A stretch of 64,000 nucleotides of DNA from Mycobacterium hubeiense. GTDB taxonomy: Bacteria; Actinomycetota; Actinomycetes; Mycobacteriales; Mycobacteriaceae. Location: positions 16,102 to 80,101 of the forward strand of contig NZ_PIZU01000023.1 of NCBI RefSeq assembly GCF_002838065.1, given 5' to 3'. The translations under genes and the position numbers were made by a program. Below are positions 15,716 through 24,773 of the stretch, piece after piece. Each line of letters begins with the position of its first letter. Positions within the stretch are counted from its first letter, which is position 1. The notes under the pieces are model-generated. The model had not been told where the DNA came from and did not search any database. It saw only the letters and a list, made by a program, of their open reading frames with translations.

Positions 15716-18469
15716 ATCGGCCACTCGATCGGGAGAATCCTCCTCGCGCTGCTGCTGCTGCTGGTATCGCTGTGCGCGGCCGACTTTCCGGAGCGGGCCC
15801 GGCCGGGTCCGCCGCCCGCGACGATCGAATTGGCGCACGGCTGGAAGCTCACGTCGGCACGGGATGTCACCGCGGACGGCGCAACGCTTTCCGGGGCGCA
15901 CTACCGTCCCACCGGCTGGCATGAGGTCCGCCAGATGCCGGCGACGGTGCTGCAGATCCTCACCGACGACGGCACCTACCCCGATCCGTACCGCGGCACG
16001 AATCTACGTGATCAGATACCTCAAGACCTGTACCGACAGGATTGGTGGTACCGCACCACATTTGACGCGCCCGCCGGACACACCAGCTACCACTTGCAGC
16101 TTCCCGGCGTCAACTACCGCGCCGAGGTGTGGCTGAACGGTCATCTGGTGGCCGGCAACAGACAGATCGTCGGTATGCACACCAGCCACCAACTCGATGT
16201 CACACCGTGGATCGAGCAGGCGGAGACCAACGTGCTGGCCGTCAAGATCACTCCAGAGCAGGCACTCCAAGACATCGACGGTGTCGAATTGGCCGACAGC
16301 TGGTACGACTGGATCAACTGGAGATATCTCGGATATCAGGGGCCCGGCAAGAACCCGGCGAACGGTAATTCCTTTGTGCCTGACCGTAATGCCGGCATCT
16401 TCAAACCGATTTCTCTGCGAGCCTCGGGCGCAGTCCTCATCGGCCCGTCGACGGTCAACACGGAGCTACCCCAGGCGGATCGAGCCAGGCTGACGATCCA
16501 CACCAGCGTGCGCAACTCGTCGTCGCGAGCCGTTCGCGGCACACTGCTGGCAACGATCACCCGCGCGGGCAAGCCGGACCTCGGTGTTGAACAAGCAGTC
16601 ACTCTGGCGCCAGGGGAAGATCGCGAAATCAGTTTCACCCCCAATACTTTCGCAGCGCTGACAGTGGCCAACCCTGACCTGTGGTGGCCCTACACCATGG
16701 GCGAGCCGAATCTGTACGACCTGCGGTTGGAATTCCGGCAATACAACCAGGTCGTCGATGCCAGCGAACAGCGGTTCGGCATCCGCACCGTCACCCAGCA
16801 CCGCGACGACAACGAGCAGTTCCCGGAACTGGGCGCCGGCGGCAACTTCTACCTGAAGGTCAACGGCAAAGACTTCCTGGTGCGCGGCGCGGCATACACG
16901 CCGGATCTGCTCTACAAATACGACCCGGACCGCGAAGCGGCGATCCTGCGCTACGTCAAAGACTTGGGCCTCAACATGATTCGCTTCGAGGGCAAGTTCC
17001 CCGGCGAGAACATCGTCGAGCTGGCCGACGAGCTCGGCATCCCGCTCATGTTCGGGTGGATGTGCTGCAACCAGTGGGAGAAGTGGTCTCAGTGGGACGC
17101 CGAGGATCACCGGGTCGCCCAGGACAGCCTGCGCTCGCAGATTCTGATGCTGCGCCGGCACCCGTCGGTGTTCCTCTGGGCCAACGGAAGTGACGGTAAG
17201 GCGCCTCCGGACGTGCTGGGCAGATACCACCAGATCATCGAGCGATTGCACTGGCAGAACGCGACCGTCGACACCGTCTCATCGTTCACCAGAGACGCCA
17301 CCGGTGTCATCGACTGGGACGGCATCCACATGGCCGGCCCGTACAGTTGGCGCCCGCCCAGCTACTGGTTCAGCGGGCGCTACGGCGCCACTCGCGGATC
17401 CACCGCCGAGCAGGGCGACAACGAGCACATCCCGCCGGTGGCCAGCCTGCGCAAGTTCATTCCGCCGGAACGGCTTTGGCCAATCAACGACACCTGGTAC
17501 TTCCACGCCGGTTCGAACACCAGCAACTCCACCCTGACCAGCATCCGGCGCGCCATCCTGCGGCGCTACGGATCATCCAGCAGCGCAGAGGAATTCGCGG
17601 CAAAAGCCCAACTGGCGCACTATGAGTCCACGCGCGCTCAGTTCGAGGCGTACGCCGCGAAGGGCTGGGCCACCCACAAGATGACGATCTACTGGATGCT
17701 CAACAACCATTGGCCGTCGTTCTTCGGCCATATCTTCGACTACTACCTGCGGCCCGGTGGCGCGTACTTCGGCGCCAAGAAGGGGCTGCGGCCGCTGTCG
17801 GTGGTGTTCGATTCGTACGCCACCGGCGATCACCGGCTGGCCAACGTCACGGTGGTGAATCAGACGACGCGGGACCGCGACGGTCTGCGCGTGCGCGTGC
17901 GGGTGTACGACCTCGCAGGCAACCTACGCGAGGACTCCGTTACCGGCGCGCTCACCGTGGCGGCGGGCGGCACGGCGCTCGCCATGACGCTGCCTCGCGT
18001 TGCGCGTGACTCGCCGGTCTACTTCGTGCGCTGCCAGTTGACCGACCGTGATGGCAACGTCATGGCGGAGAACACCTACTGGCAGTCGCAGCGCCTCGAC
18101 GACGTCGGGGAGCCACGCACCGACACTGCGTTCGAGCTGAACCAGGTCAGCTGGGCCGACATGACGGCGCTCGACGACATGCCCGAGGTCGCGCTGGACG
18201 TCACCGCGCAGCGAGCGCCGGGGGAGCGCGACGTCACCGTCCGGCTGCACAACCCGACGCGCCGGATCGCGTTCTTCGAACGAGTGGAGTTCACCGCGAC
18301 CCGCGACGGCGACGAGATCCTTCCGGTCGAGTACTCCGACAACTACGTCACCGTGTTCCCCGGCGAAACCGTCGAGGTTCGCGCTGCGATCCCGCCGTCC
18401 GGCCCGACGGCGACCTGGGTGCGGGTCAGCGGCCACAACACGACGCCGCAGGTGGTGGCGGTCGGATAG
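15716..18469 (+). CDS. Secreted GH2 exo-beta-D-glucosaminidase (CsxA-like), start codon anomalous
   Basis: From the first standard start (TTG 15830) the protein has 879 residues: N-terminal jelly roll (about 1-170), Ig-like domain, TIM barrel, and C-terminal beta domains. GSD (acid/base Asp455) and AEQGD (nucleophile Glu527) lie 72 residues apart, the spacing of Asp469 and Glu541 in the Amycolatopsis exo-chitosanase CsxA. The product would release GlcN from chitosan-type oligomers (EC 3.2.1.165). The same frame encodes a good signal peptide upstream (RILLALLLLLVSLCAA, 15737-15784), but no ATG/GTG/TTG precedes it after the SDR stop; I start the feature at ATC 15716. The true start is uncertain. 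Confidence 0.75.
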   Translation: MGHSIGRILLALLLLLVSLCAADFPERARPGPPPATIELAHGWKLTSARDVTADGATLSGAHYRPTGWHEVRQMPATVLQILTDDGTYPDPYRGTNLRDQIPQDLYRQDWWYRTTFDAPAGHTSYHLQLPGVNYRAEVWLNGHLVAGNRQIVGMHTSHQLDVTPWIEQAETNVLAVKITPEQALQDIDGVELADSWYDWINWRYLGYQGPGKNPANGNSFVPDRNAGIFKPISLRASGAVLIGPSTVNTELPQADRARLTIHTSVRNSSSRAVRGTLLATITRAGKPDLGVEQAVTLAPGEDREISFTPNTFAALTVANPDLWWPYTMGEPNLYDLRLEFRQYNQVVDASEQRFGIRTVTQHRDDNEQFPELGAGGNFYLKVNGKDFLVRGAAYTPDLLYKYDPDREAAILRYVKDLGLNMIRFEGKFPGENIVELADELGIPLMFGWMCCNQWEKWSQWDAEDHRVAQDSLRSQILMLRRHPSVFLWANGSDGKAPPDVLGRYHQIIERLHWQNATVDTVSSFTRDATGVIDWDGIHMAGPYSWRPPSYWFSGRYGATRGSTAEQGDNEHIPPVASLRKFIPPERLWPINDTWYFHAGSNTSNSTLTSIRRAILRRYGSSSSAEEFAAKAQLAHYESTRAQFEAYAAKGWATHKMTIYWMLNNHWPSFFGHIFDYYLRPGGAYFGAKKGLRPLSVVFDSYATGDHRLANVTVVNQTTRDRDGLRVRVRVYDLAGNLREDSVTGALTVAAGGTALAMTLPRVARDSPVYFVRCQLTDRDGNVMAENTYWQSQRLDDVGEPRTDTAFELNQVSWADMTALDDMPEVALDVTAQRAPGERDVTVRLHNPTRRIAFFERVEFTATRDGDEILPVEYSDNYVTVFPGETVEVRAAIPPSGPTATWVRVSGHNTTPQVVAVG

Positions 18470-18526
18470 CCGCGGGCCGAGCCGCGTCGGATACCTTGGA
18501 GCGGCAGCCCGTAACAGGAGGAACAT

Positions 18527-18757
18527 ATGATGAGCGCAACCGTTGACCGGCAGGAGCTCGTCCGGCTCGCCGAGGAGGCCGGCTGGCGGCACCAGGCCGA
18601 CGACCGCGTCGACGTCTATGTCCGGGGAAACGCCCGGGTGCGAGTGATCTGGCGCGGCGACGACGTGATCAACGGCGGCTCGCTCTTCCACGACGACATC
18701 ATGACCACCTACACACGGGATTTCGCGGCCATCAACCGATGGCTCACCGCCAAGTGA
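18527..18757 (+). CDS. Small conserved hypothetical protein
   Basis: 76 residues, soluble, predicted alpha/beta (RQELVRLAEEAGW ... VDVYVRGNARVRVIWRG ... AAINRWLTAK). The ATG follows AGGAGG with a 6-base spacer; the second in-frame ATG is at 18530. It ends 7 bases before cinA, so the two are probably co-transcribed. No known domain was recognised. Confidence 0.72.
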   Translation: MMSATVDRQELVRLAEEAGWRHQADDRVDVYVRGNARVRVIWRGDDVINGGSLFHDDIMTTYTRDFAAINRWLTAK

Positions 18758-18764
18758 GAATCCG

Positions 18765-20033
18765 GTGAGCGTCCGCGCCGGCATCGTGGTGACCGGGACC
18801 GAGGTCCTCACCGGGCGCGTCGCCGACCTCAACGGACCCTGGCTCGCCGACCGCCTCCTGGAGTTGGGGGTCGAACTGGCCCACATCACGATCTGCGGCG
18901 ATCGCCCCGCCGACATCGAGGCGCAGCTGCGCTTTCTGGCGGATCAGGGAGTGGATCTGATCATCACCAGCGGTGGATTGGGCCCCACCGCCGACGATAT
19001 GACCGTCGAGGTGGTGGCGCGGTTCTGTGGGCGCGAGCTGGTGCTGGACCAACAGCTCGAAGCCACGATCACCGCGATCCTGCAGCGGCTGATGGCCCGC
19101 TTCACCGGCGTGGACTTCGAGGCGGTGCGCGCCGCGAACCGCAAACAAGCCCTCGTTCCACTCGGCGCGCAGGTGATCGACCCGGTGGGCACCGCACCGG
19201 GCGTCGTGGTGCCCGGCAAACCGACGGTGGTCGTGCTGCCGGGACCGCCGCGCGAACTGCAACCCATGTGGCACACGGCCGTGGCGACCGATGCGGTGCA
19301 GACGGCGATCGCCGGGCGGACGATGTACCGGCAGGACACCGTGCGCATGTTCGGGCTGCCGGAGTCGGGGGTGGCCGACACGCTGCGCGACGCCGAGAAG
19401 GCCATTCCCGGGTTCGACGCGCTCGAAATCACCACCTGCCTGCGGCGCGGCGAAGTCGAAATGGTGACGCGCTACGAGCCGCAGGCCGCGCCGATGTACG
19501 CGGCGCTGGTCGAGTTGCTCCACGAGCGCCACGACCGCGAAATCTTCTCCGAGGACGGCTCGCGGGTTGACGACCAGGTGGCGCGGCTGCTGGCCGGTCG
19601 GCGCATCGCGGTTGCAGAATCCTGCACCGCGGGCCTGCTCGCGGCCCGACTGACGGAGCTTCCCGGTTCTTCGGCGTACGTCGCCGGTGGCGTGGTCGCC
19701 TACGCCAACGAGGCGAAAACCCAACTGCTCGGCGTGGCCGCGGAGCTGATCGACACGCACGGGGCGGTGTCCGAACCCGTCGCCGAGGCGATGGCGCGCG
19801 GTGTGCTGGGCCGCTTCGACGCCAACACCGCGATCGCGATCACGGGCATCGCGGGCCCCGGCGGCGGGACAGACGACAAGCCGGTGGGCACAGTGTGTTT
19901 CAGCGTGCTGTTGGCGGGTGCGGCACCCGTCACCCACACCCTGCGGCTGCCCGGCAACCGCAACGACATCCGCGAGCGGTCGACGACGGTGGCCATGCAT
20001 CTGCTGCGTCGCGCCCTGATGGAGACGACCTGA
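18765..20033 (+). CDS. cinA: CinA-family protein (MoCF domain plus nicotinamide-nucleotide amidase domain)
   Basis: 422 residues. The N-terminal MoaB/MogA-like domain has GTEVLTGRVADLN and IITSGGLGPTADD; the C-terminal CinA amidase domain starts near 270 (RRIAVAESCTAGLLAARLT) and contains TGIAGPGGGT. Family members hydrolyse NMN to NaMN in pyridine-nucleotide salvage and ADP-ribose pyrophosphate. In M. tuberculosis CinA has been linked to tolerance to NAD-adduct drugs such as isoniazid. Full length for the family; both domains are intact. Confidence 0.92.
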   Translation: MSVRAGIVVTGTEVLTGRVADLNGPWLADRLLELGVELAHITICGDRPADIEAQLRFLADQGVDLIITSGGLGPTADDMTVEVVARFCGRELVLDQQLEATITAILQRLMARFTGVDFEAVRAANRKQALVPLGAQVIDPVGTAPGVVVPGKPTVVVLPGPPRELQPMWHTAVATDAVQTAIAGRTMYRQDTVRMFGLPESGVADTLRDAEKAIPGFDALEITTCLRRGEVEMVTRYEPQAAPMYAALVELLHERHDREIFSEDGSRVDDQVARLLAGRRIAVAESCTAGLLAARLTELPGSSAYVAGGVVAYANEAKTQLLGVAAELIDTHGAVSEPVAEAMARGVLGRFDANTAIAITGIAGPGGGTDDKPVGTVCFSVLLAGAAPVTHTLRLPGNRNDIRERSTTVAMHLLRRALMETT

Positions 20034-20093
20034 GGTGTGCGCCGCCGAAAATTGAATGCGGGTCGCTAACGGCTTGTGGCACAGTCGCGTTCT

Positions 20094-21284
20094 GTGATCA
20101 CCTCCCTCCGCTCGGTCACCGACGACGACTGGCCGGCGATGTCGTTGTTGGGCGCCACATGTTTTGGCGAGTTCGGGCATCCGGATTCAGAAGCGGCGTG
20201 GCGCGCCATGGTGGCCGACGACGGCGGCGTCGTCGTGTGCGACGGCACCGACATCGTCGGTATGGCGATATACCTCGACCTGCGGCTCACGGTGCCGGGC
20301 GGGACGGTGCTGCCGGTGGCCGGCCTCAGTTGGGTAGCGGTGGCGCCCACCCACCGCCGGCGCGGACTTCTGCGCGCCATGTACACCGAACTGCACCAAC
20401 GTATTGCCGATGCCAAGTATCCGATCGCGGCACTGACGGCCAGTGAGGGCGGCATCTACGGCCGTTTCGGGTACGGACCGGCCACCATCGAGCAGGAACT
20501 CGCGGTCGAGCGCCGGTTCGCGCAGTTCCACGCCGACGTCCCCGATCCCGGCGGCGTGCGGTTGGTCAAGCCCGCCGAGCATCGCGACGAGTTCGCCGCG
20601 ATCTACGAGCGATGGCGCCTGGAGACACCCGGCGGGCTGATTCGTCCGCAGGCGTTGTGGGATGACCTGCTCGCCGACCGCGACAACACCCGCGGCGGCG
20701 GCAGCGAGTGGTTTGCGTTGCTCCATCCGGACGGCTACGCCCTGTATCGGGTGCACGGCGAGGATCCGATGACGGTACGGGTCCACGAGGTCACCGCGGC
20801 GACCGCCGACGGCCACGCCGCCATATGGCGTGCGCTCATCGGTCTGGATTTGATGGACAAGATCGTCATCGGTACCCACCCCGGTGATCCGCTGCCGTAC
20901 CTGCTGACCGACCCTCGACGGGCGCGCACCATCTCCTACGGCGACGATTTGTGGCTTCGGATCATGGATGTTCCCGCTGCGCTCGCCGCCCGGCGATACC
21001 AGGCGGATCTGTCCGCCGTGATCGAGGTTTCGGACCGATTCCGCAGTGACGGGGGCAGATTCGTGCTCGAGGTTCGTGACGGTCGCGCTCACTGCGTCCC
21101 GACAGACGCCCCAGGGGAGGTCGCGATGGACATCGACGTGCTGGGCAGCCTCTACCTGGGGGCGCACCGAGCGTCGGCGTTTGCCGCGGCAAATCGGTTG
21201 CGGGCCAATGACTCTGTGCTCATCCATCAGATCGACGCCGCGTTCGTGAGCGATGTACCCGCCGAATTGGGCTTCGGTTTCTAG
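20094..21284 (+). CDS. eis: Eis-type GNAT N-acetyltransferase
   Basis: 396 residues: N-terminal GNAT domain with acetyl-CoA loop VAVAPTHRRRGLLRAMY, a second GNAT-like fold (ALYRVHGEDP ... HPGDPLPYLLTD) and a C-terminal sterol-carrier-like domain (DVLGSLYLGAHRAS), ending in Phe whose carboxylate is catalytic in Eis. It matches M. tuberculosis Eis (Rv2416c) in order and length. Eis hexamers acetylate aminoglycosides at several positions, capreomycin and protein lysines. GTG 20094 aligns with the Eis start (ITSLRSVTDDDW); an upstream start at 20076 lacks similarity. Confidence 0.9.
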   Translation: MITSLRSVTDDDWPAMSLLGATCFGEFGHPDSEAAWRAMVADDGGVVVCDGTDIVGMAIYLDLRLTVPGGTVLPVAGLSWVAVAPTHRRRGLLRAMYTELHQRIADAKYPIAALTASEGGIYGRFGYGPATIEQELAVERRFAQFHADVPDPGGVRLVKPAEHRDEFAAIYERWRLETPGGLIRPQALWDDLLADRDNTRGGGSEWFALLHPDGYALYRVHGEDPMTVRVHEVTAATADGHAAIWRALIGLDLMDKIVIGTHPGDPLPYLLTDPRRARTISYGDDLWLRIMDVPAALAARRYQADLSAVIEVSDRFRSDGGRFVLEVRDGRAHCVPTDAPGEVAMDIDVLGSLYLGAHRASAFAAANRLRANDSVLIHQIDAAFVSDVPAELGFGF

Positions 21285-21307
21285 CCGCGGCGCGAGATCA
21301 TGGCCTG

Positions 21308-22141
21308 ATGGCCGACAACCTCAACGAGCTCTACAGCGTCAAGCCCGACGAATTCACCGCGTTGCGCACCAAGCTCGCCGCGGCGGCCAAGAAGCGCGGC
21401 GACGCTGCCGCCGCCAAGCAGATCTCCGCCGCGCGCAAGCCCACCACCGCGGCCTGGGTCGTCAACCTGGCGGCACGCAACGAGCAGACGCGGCGGCGGC
21501 TGACTGACCTCGGTGACCGGCTACGGGCAGCGCACGCCGCCATGGACGGCGAGCGCATCCGCGAGTTGTCGAGCGAGCAACGCCGGCTGATCGACGAGGT
21601 TGTCCGAAGCGGTTTCGCCGCCGCCGGAGTGAATGACCCCTCCGCCGCACTGCGTGACGATGTCGTCGGCACGGTGCAGGCGGCGATCGCCGACCCCGAG
21701 GTGGCGGCGCGACTCGGCCGCCTGACGAAGGCCGAGCAGTGGACCGGCTTCGGCGAATTCGGTGACACCGCAACGGTATCCACGCCCAGCAGGCCGAAGA
21801 CGCAACGGGAGCCGAAACCCGCGAGGGCCGAGCCTGCCGACGACACCCTCGATGAAGCACGCCGGGAACGCGAAGCCCTGCGCGCCACACTGGACGCGGC
21901 CGAGCGCGCCAAGGCCGAGGCGGACGACGCGTTGACCGAGCGGCAGGCCGACCTGGCGGCGGCGCGGTTACGCCGCGACGACGCCCGCCGTCGCCTCACC
22001 GAGGCGGAGGAAGCGCTCTACGCCGCCGAAGACGCTTATGACAAGGCCAAGCAGGCCAGCCGGGAGGCGACCGAAGCCGTCAAAGACGCCAAAGGGCGCC
22101 TGAAGGAAGCCGAGCGGGCCACCCGTCGGCGATCCAGCTGA
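21308..22141 (+). CDS. Coiled-coil hypothetical protein
   Basis: 277 residues, rich in Ala, Arg, Glu and Lys. An N-terminal globular helical part (FTALRTKLAAAAKKRGD ... PTTAAWVVNLAARN) is followed by a Pro-containing linker (about 155-178) and a long heptad-rich coiled coil from about 182 to the end (DEARREREALRATLDA ...). It starts 23 bases after eis and may be co-transcribed. No signal peptide or membrane segment. Reminiscent of a hypothetical family common in actinobacteria; function unknown, possibly scaffolding. Confidence 0.7.
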   Translation: MADNLNELYSVKPDEFTALRTKLAAAAKKRGDAAAAKQISAARKPTTAAWVVNLAARNEQTRRRLTDLGDRLRAAHAAMDGERIRELSSEQRRLIDEVVRSGFAAAGVNDPSAALRDDVVGTVQAAIADPEVAARLGRLTKAEQWTGFGEFGDTATVSTPSRPKTQREPKPARAEPADDTLDEARREREALRATLDAAERAKAEADDALTERQADLAAARLRRDDARRRLTEAEEALYAAEDAYDKAKQASREATEAVKDAKGRLKEAERATRRRSS

Positions 22142-22143
22142 AC

Positions 22144-23058
22144 TCACTTCTGCGCGGAGCTGTCCCACGCGTCGAGCATCGTGCGCATGATCTCTTCAGC
22201 GCGCCCCAGCCCGGCGAGGTGGCTTTCGCCCGGCAGGTGGTACAGCCGCGCGTCGGGCAGCTTCGACACCACATGCTCGCCATGGGCGAACGGCACGATG
22301 TGGTCGCGGTCGCCGTGCCACCAGTAGACGGGGACTTTCACCTCGTCGAGCCGAAAACCCCAGTCGCGGGCGAAGACCACGATGTCGGCAAACGGGGCGG
22401 CGAGCTGTTTGCGGCTGCCGTTGAGCAGGTCGTCGAGGAACATCGCCTTGAACTCGGGACGCACCAACAGTTGGCGGTCGGCCTCGGGGGAGATCCGGGC
22501 ATACGCATAGAGTGCGGGCTCCGCGACGGGCCGGATCAGGCGGATCAGGCCGGTGGCCGCCAGGCGGATGGGGAGCCCGGCCACCTGCAGCAGAGGTGCG
22601 ACGAAGGTGCCGAGGGCCATCACACCGCCGCCGATGGCGTCGGGGCCGCTGGTGGGCGCCACGCCGCCGAGTACACCGACCGCCAGAACGCGGTCGGGCA
22701 TGGCCGCAGCGCAGGCCAGTGTGTAGGGGCCGCCGCCGGAAAGCCCGATGACCTCCATCTTGTCGATGCCCAACGTGTCGGCGATCGTGCGCAGATCCTC
22801 GGCGAAGGCAAAGACGTTCTCGTACTGGTGCGGTGTCGACGAGCCGATGCCGGGCCGGTCGAGTCCGATCAACCGGATGTGGTGCTCGTCGGCGAACACC
22901 CGCGCCTCTGTCGGAATCTGCCGGCGCGCGCCGGGAGTGCCGTGCAGCCAGAAGATGGCGCGGCCCTGAGGGTTCCCGAATTCGGCGAAGCCGATCTGCC
23001 GGTCCTCGCCGACAGCGATGTTTCCCTCGATCTTGGGGCGCTCGATTGCGACAACCAT
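22144..23058 (-). CDS. Alpha/beta hydrolase
   Basis: 304 residues. Oxyanion segment LHGTPGARR (38-46), nucleophile elbow GLSGGG with Ser107, acidic residue in HGDRDHIVPF and the catalytic His in GESHLAG near the end form a complete triad. An esterase or lipase-like soluble enzyme; the substrate is not apparent. ATG 23058 is taken; the frame extends to 23106 without similarity. It is convergent with the coiled-coil gene (2-base gap) and downstream of the macro-domain gene on the same strand. Confidence 0.84.
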   Translation of the reverse strand: MVVAIERPKIEGNIAVGEDRQIGFAEFGNPQGRAIFWLHGTPGARRQIPTEARVFADEHHIRLIGLDRPGIGSSTPHQYENVFAFAEDLRTIADTLGIDKMEVIGLSGGGPYTLACAAAMPDRVLAVGVLGGVAPTSGPDAIGGGVMALGTFVAPLLQVAGLPIRLAATGLIRLIRPVAEPALYAYARISPEADRQLLVRPEFKAMFLDDLLNGSRKQLAAPFADIVVFARDWGFRLDEVKVPVYWWHGDRDHIVPFAHGEHVVSKLPDARLYHLPGESHLAGLGRAEEIMRTMLDAWDSSAQK

Positions 23059-23115
23059 GCGCAGAGTGTCGCACGTGCCCCAGGTCACATTTGCAGACGG
23101 GGGCAAACTCCCGAA

Positions 23116-23610
23116 CTATGCCTGCAAGACAGACCTGAAGGCTTGTTCCGCGGCGTCGCCATGGACGGCGAACACCACACGCTGCAGCGACGCGGGCTGA
23201 TGCTGCCGGACCGCGTCGATCATCAGCCGGGCCGCCGCGTCGAGCGGGAAACCGCCGACTCCGGTGCCGAACGCCACCAAGGCCAGCGACCGGCAGCCCA
23301 GTTCGTCGGCCTTGCGCAGCGTCGACTCGGTGGCTCGCGTGATGATCTCGGCGGAGGTCGGCCCACCGAGTTCCATTGTCGCGGCGTGTATCACGTAGCG
23401 CGCCGGCATGTTGCCTGCCGTCGTCTCGACCGCCTCACCGAGGCCGATCGGCGCCTTCTCGTCCGACTCCCGCTGCACCTCCGGACCACCGGCGCGGGCG
23501 ATCGCCGCGGCAACCCCGCCGCCGTGCCGCAACCGCGTGTTGGCCGCGTTGGCGATCGCGTCCACGTCCAGCTTCGTCACGTCCGCCTGAAGAACTTCCA
23601 TCTCGACCAT
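23116..23610 (-). CDS. Macro-domain ADP-ribose-binding protein
   Basis: 164 residues forming a single macro domain: ADVTKLDVDAIANAANT, RLRHGGGVAAAIARAGG and FGTGVGGFPLDAAA carry the ADP-ribose pocket, including the NAAN and GGGV motifs of MacroD-type deacetylases. Probably hydrolyses O-acetyl-ADP-ribose or reverses ADP-ribosylation in the cytoplasm. Unlike M. tuberculosis LppD (a macro-domain lipoprotein close to cinA) it has no signal peptide. Upstream of the hydrolase on the same strand, 57 bases apart. Confidence 0.87.
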   Translation of the reverse strand: MVEMEVLQADVTKLDVDAIANAANTRLRHGGGVAAAIARAGGPEVQRESDEKAPIGLGEAVETTAGNMPARYVIHAATMELGGPTSAEIITRATESTLRKADELGCRSLALVAFGTGVGGFPLDAAARLMIDAVRQHQPASLQRVVFAVHGDAAEQAFRSVLQA

Positions 23611-23721
23611 GACTGTCGCCTACCAGATAACGGTGGTCGGGGCAATGCGCCTGCGCCGAAACCGCCATCGCGATCCCGGCATCTCGGTAACGTCGGGGAC
23701 CATGCGAAAGGGCGTCGGCGC

Positions 23722-24771
23722 GTGCTGACCGCGGCCTTGCGGGATCTGCAGTGGCGGCGCCGGCGCTTCCTCATCGCAATCGTCGGAACCGGAATGGTAT
23801 TCGCGATGACGCTGGTGCTGACCGGGTTGACCAACGGGTTTCGCGTGGAGGCCGCGCGCACAGTCGACTCTCTCGGCATCGACACGTACCTGATCAAGAC
23901 CGGCGCGGCGGGGCCGTTCATCGGTTCGGCGACGTTCCCCGCGGCAGAGTTGCGGGCGGTCGCCCGGATTCCCGGCGTGCAGATCGCGGTGCCGCTCGTG
24001 TACGGGAGCGCGATCATCCAGCGCGGCGACTCGCCGCAGCAGGCCAACATCTTTGGGGCGTCGCAACGCGGTCCCGGGATGCCGGCGATGATGGCCGGCC
24101 GTGCGCCAGGCGCCCCCGGTGAGCTCGCGGTATCCGACACGCTGGGCCGCGGTCTCGGTGACGTTATTGAAATCGGTTCTCGCACAATGCGTATCGTCGG
24201 CCTGGTCAAGGACTCGACGGCGCTGTCGGGACAGCCGAACGTATTCCTCACCGTCGAAGGTGCGCAGCAGTTGCTGTTCTCCGGTCAGCCGCTGATCTCC
24301 TCGATCGGCATCGCCGGGCAGCCCGCGCACGTTCCGCAGGGCTACCGGGTCGTCGACCGCGCGGATGCCATGAACGACATGTTGCGCCCGCTCAACGGGG
24401 CATACCGTGCGATGAGCTTCATGGCCGTGCTGCTGTGGGTGGTCGCGGCGTTGATCGTCGGCTCGCTCATCTATCTCTCGGCGCTGGAACGCACCCGCGA
24501 CTTCGCGGTGTTCAAGGCCGTCGGTGTGACGACCCGCGCGGTGCTCGCCGGCCTCGCGTTGCAGGCGGTCCTCGTTGCGGTGATCTCGGCGCTGTTCGGT
24601 GGTGTGCTGTCGCTCATCCTCGGCCCGCTGTTTCCGCTGCGCGTGGTGGTGCCGGGATCGGCGTTCGTGCTATTGCCCGCCGTGGCCGTGCTGATCGGGC
24701 TGCTCGCCAGCGTTGCCGGCCTGCGCCGTGCGGTTCGGGTCGACCCGGCCCTCGCGTTCGGAGGTCCTTGA
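23722..24771 (+). CDS. ABC transporter permease, FtsX-like (Rv0072-type)
   Basis: 349 residues: an N-terminal membrane helix (FLIAIVGTGMVFAMTLVLTG), a large extracytoplasmic MacB-PCD-like domain (about 45-230) and three C-terminal helices with the FtsX motif ERTRDFAVFKAVGV. GTG 23722 is chosen because the long frame upstream overlaps the macro-domain gene on the other strand. It ends 2 bases before the ATPase gene, forming an ABC unit. Length and partner match Rv0072-Rv0073, annotated as glutamine transport without firm proof; the FtsX fold points rather to export or mechanotransmission. Confidence 0.86.
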   Translation: MLTAALRDLQWRRRRFLIAIVGTGMVFAMTLVLTGLTNGFRVEAARTVDSLGIDTYLIKTGAAGPFIGSATFPAAELRAVARIPGVQIAVPLVYGSAIIQRGDSPQQANIFGASQRGPGMPAMMAGRAPGAPGELAVSDTLGRGLGDVIEIGSRTMRIVGLVKDSTALSGQPNVFLTVEGAQQLLFSGQPLISSIGIAGQPAHVPQGYRVVDRADAMNDMLRPLNGAYRAMSFMAVLLWVVAALIVGSLIYLSALERTRDFAVFKAVGVTTRAVLAGLALQAVLVAVISALFGGVLSLILGPLFPLRVVVPGSAFVLLPAVAVLIGLLASVAGLRRAVRVDPALAFGGP

Positions 24772-24773
24772 CC

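Noticed and set aside
22219..23721. Long open frame upstream of the ABC permease, giving an 850-codon product
   Set aside because: It is antisense to the alpha/beta hydrolase and macro-domain genes and has no export or domain features; the permease similarity begins at GTG 23722.
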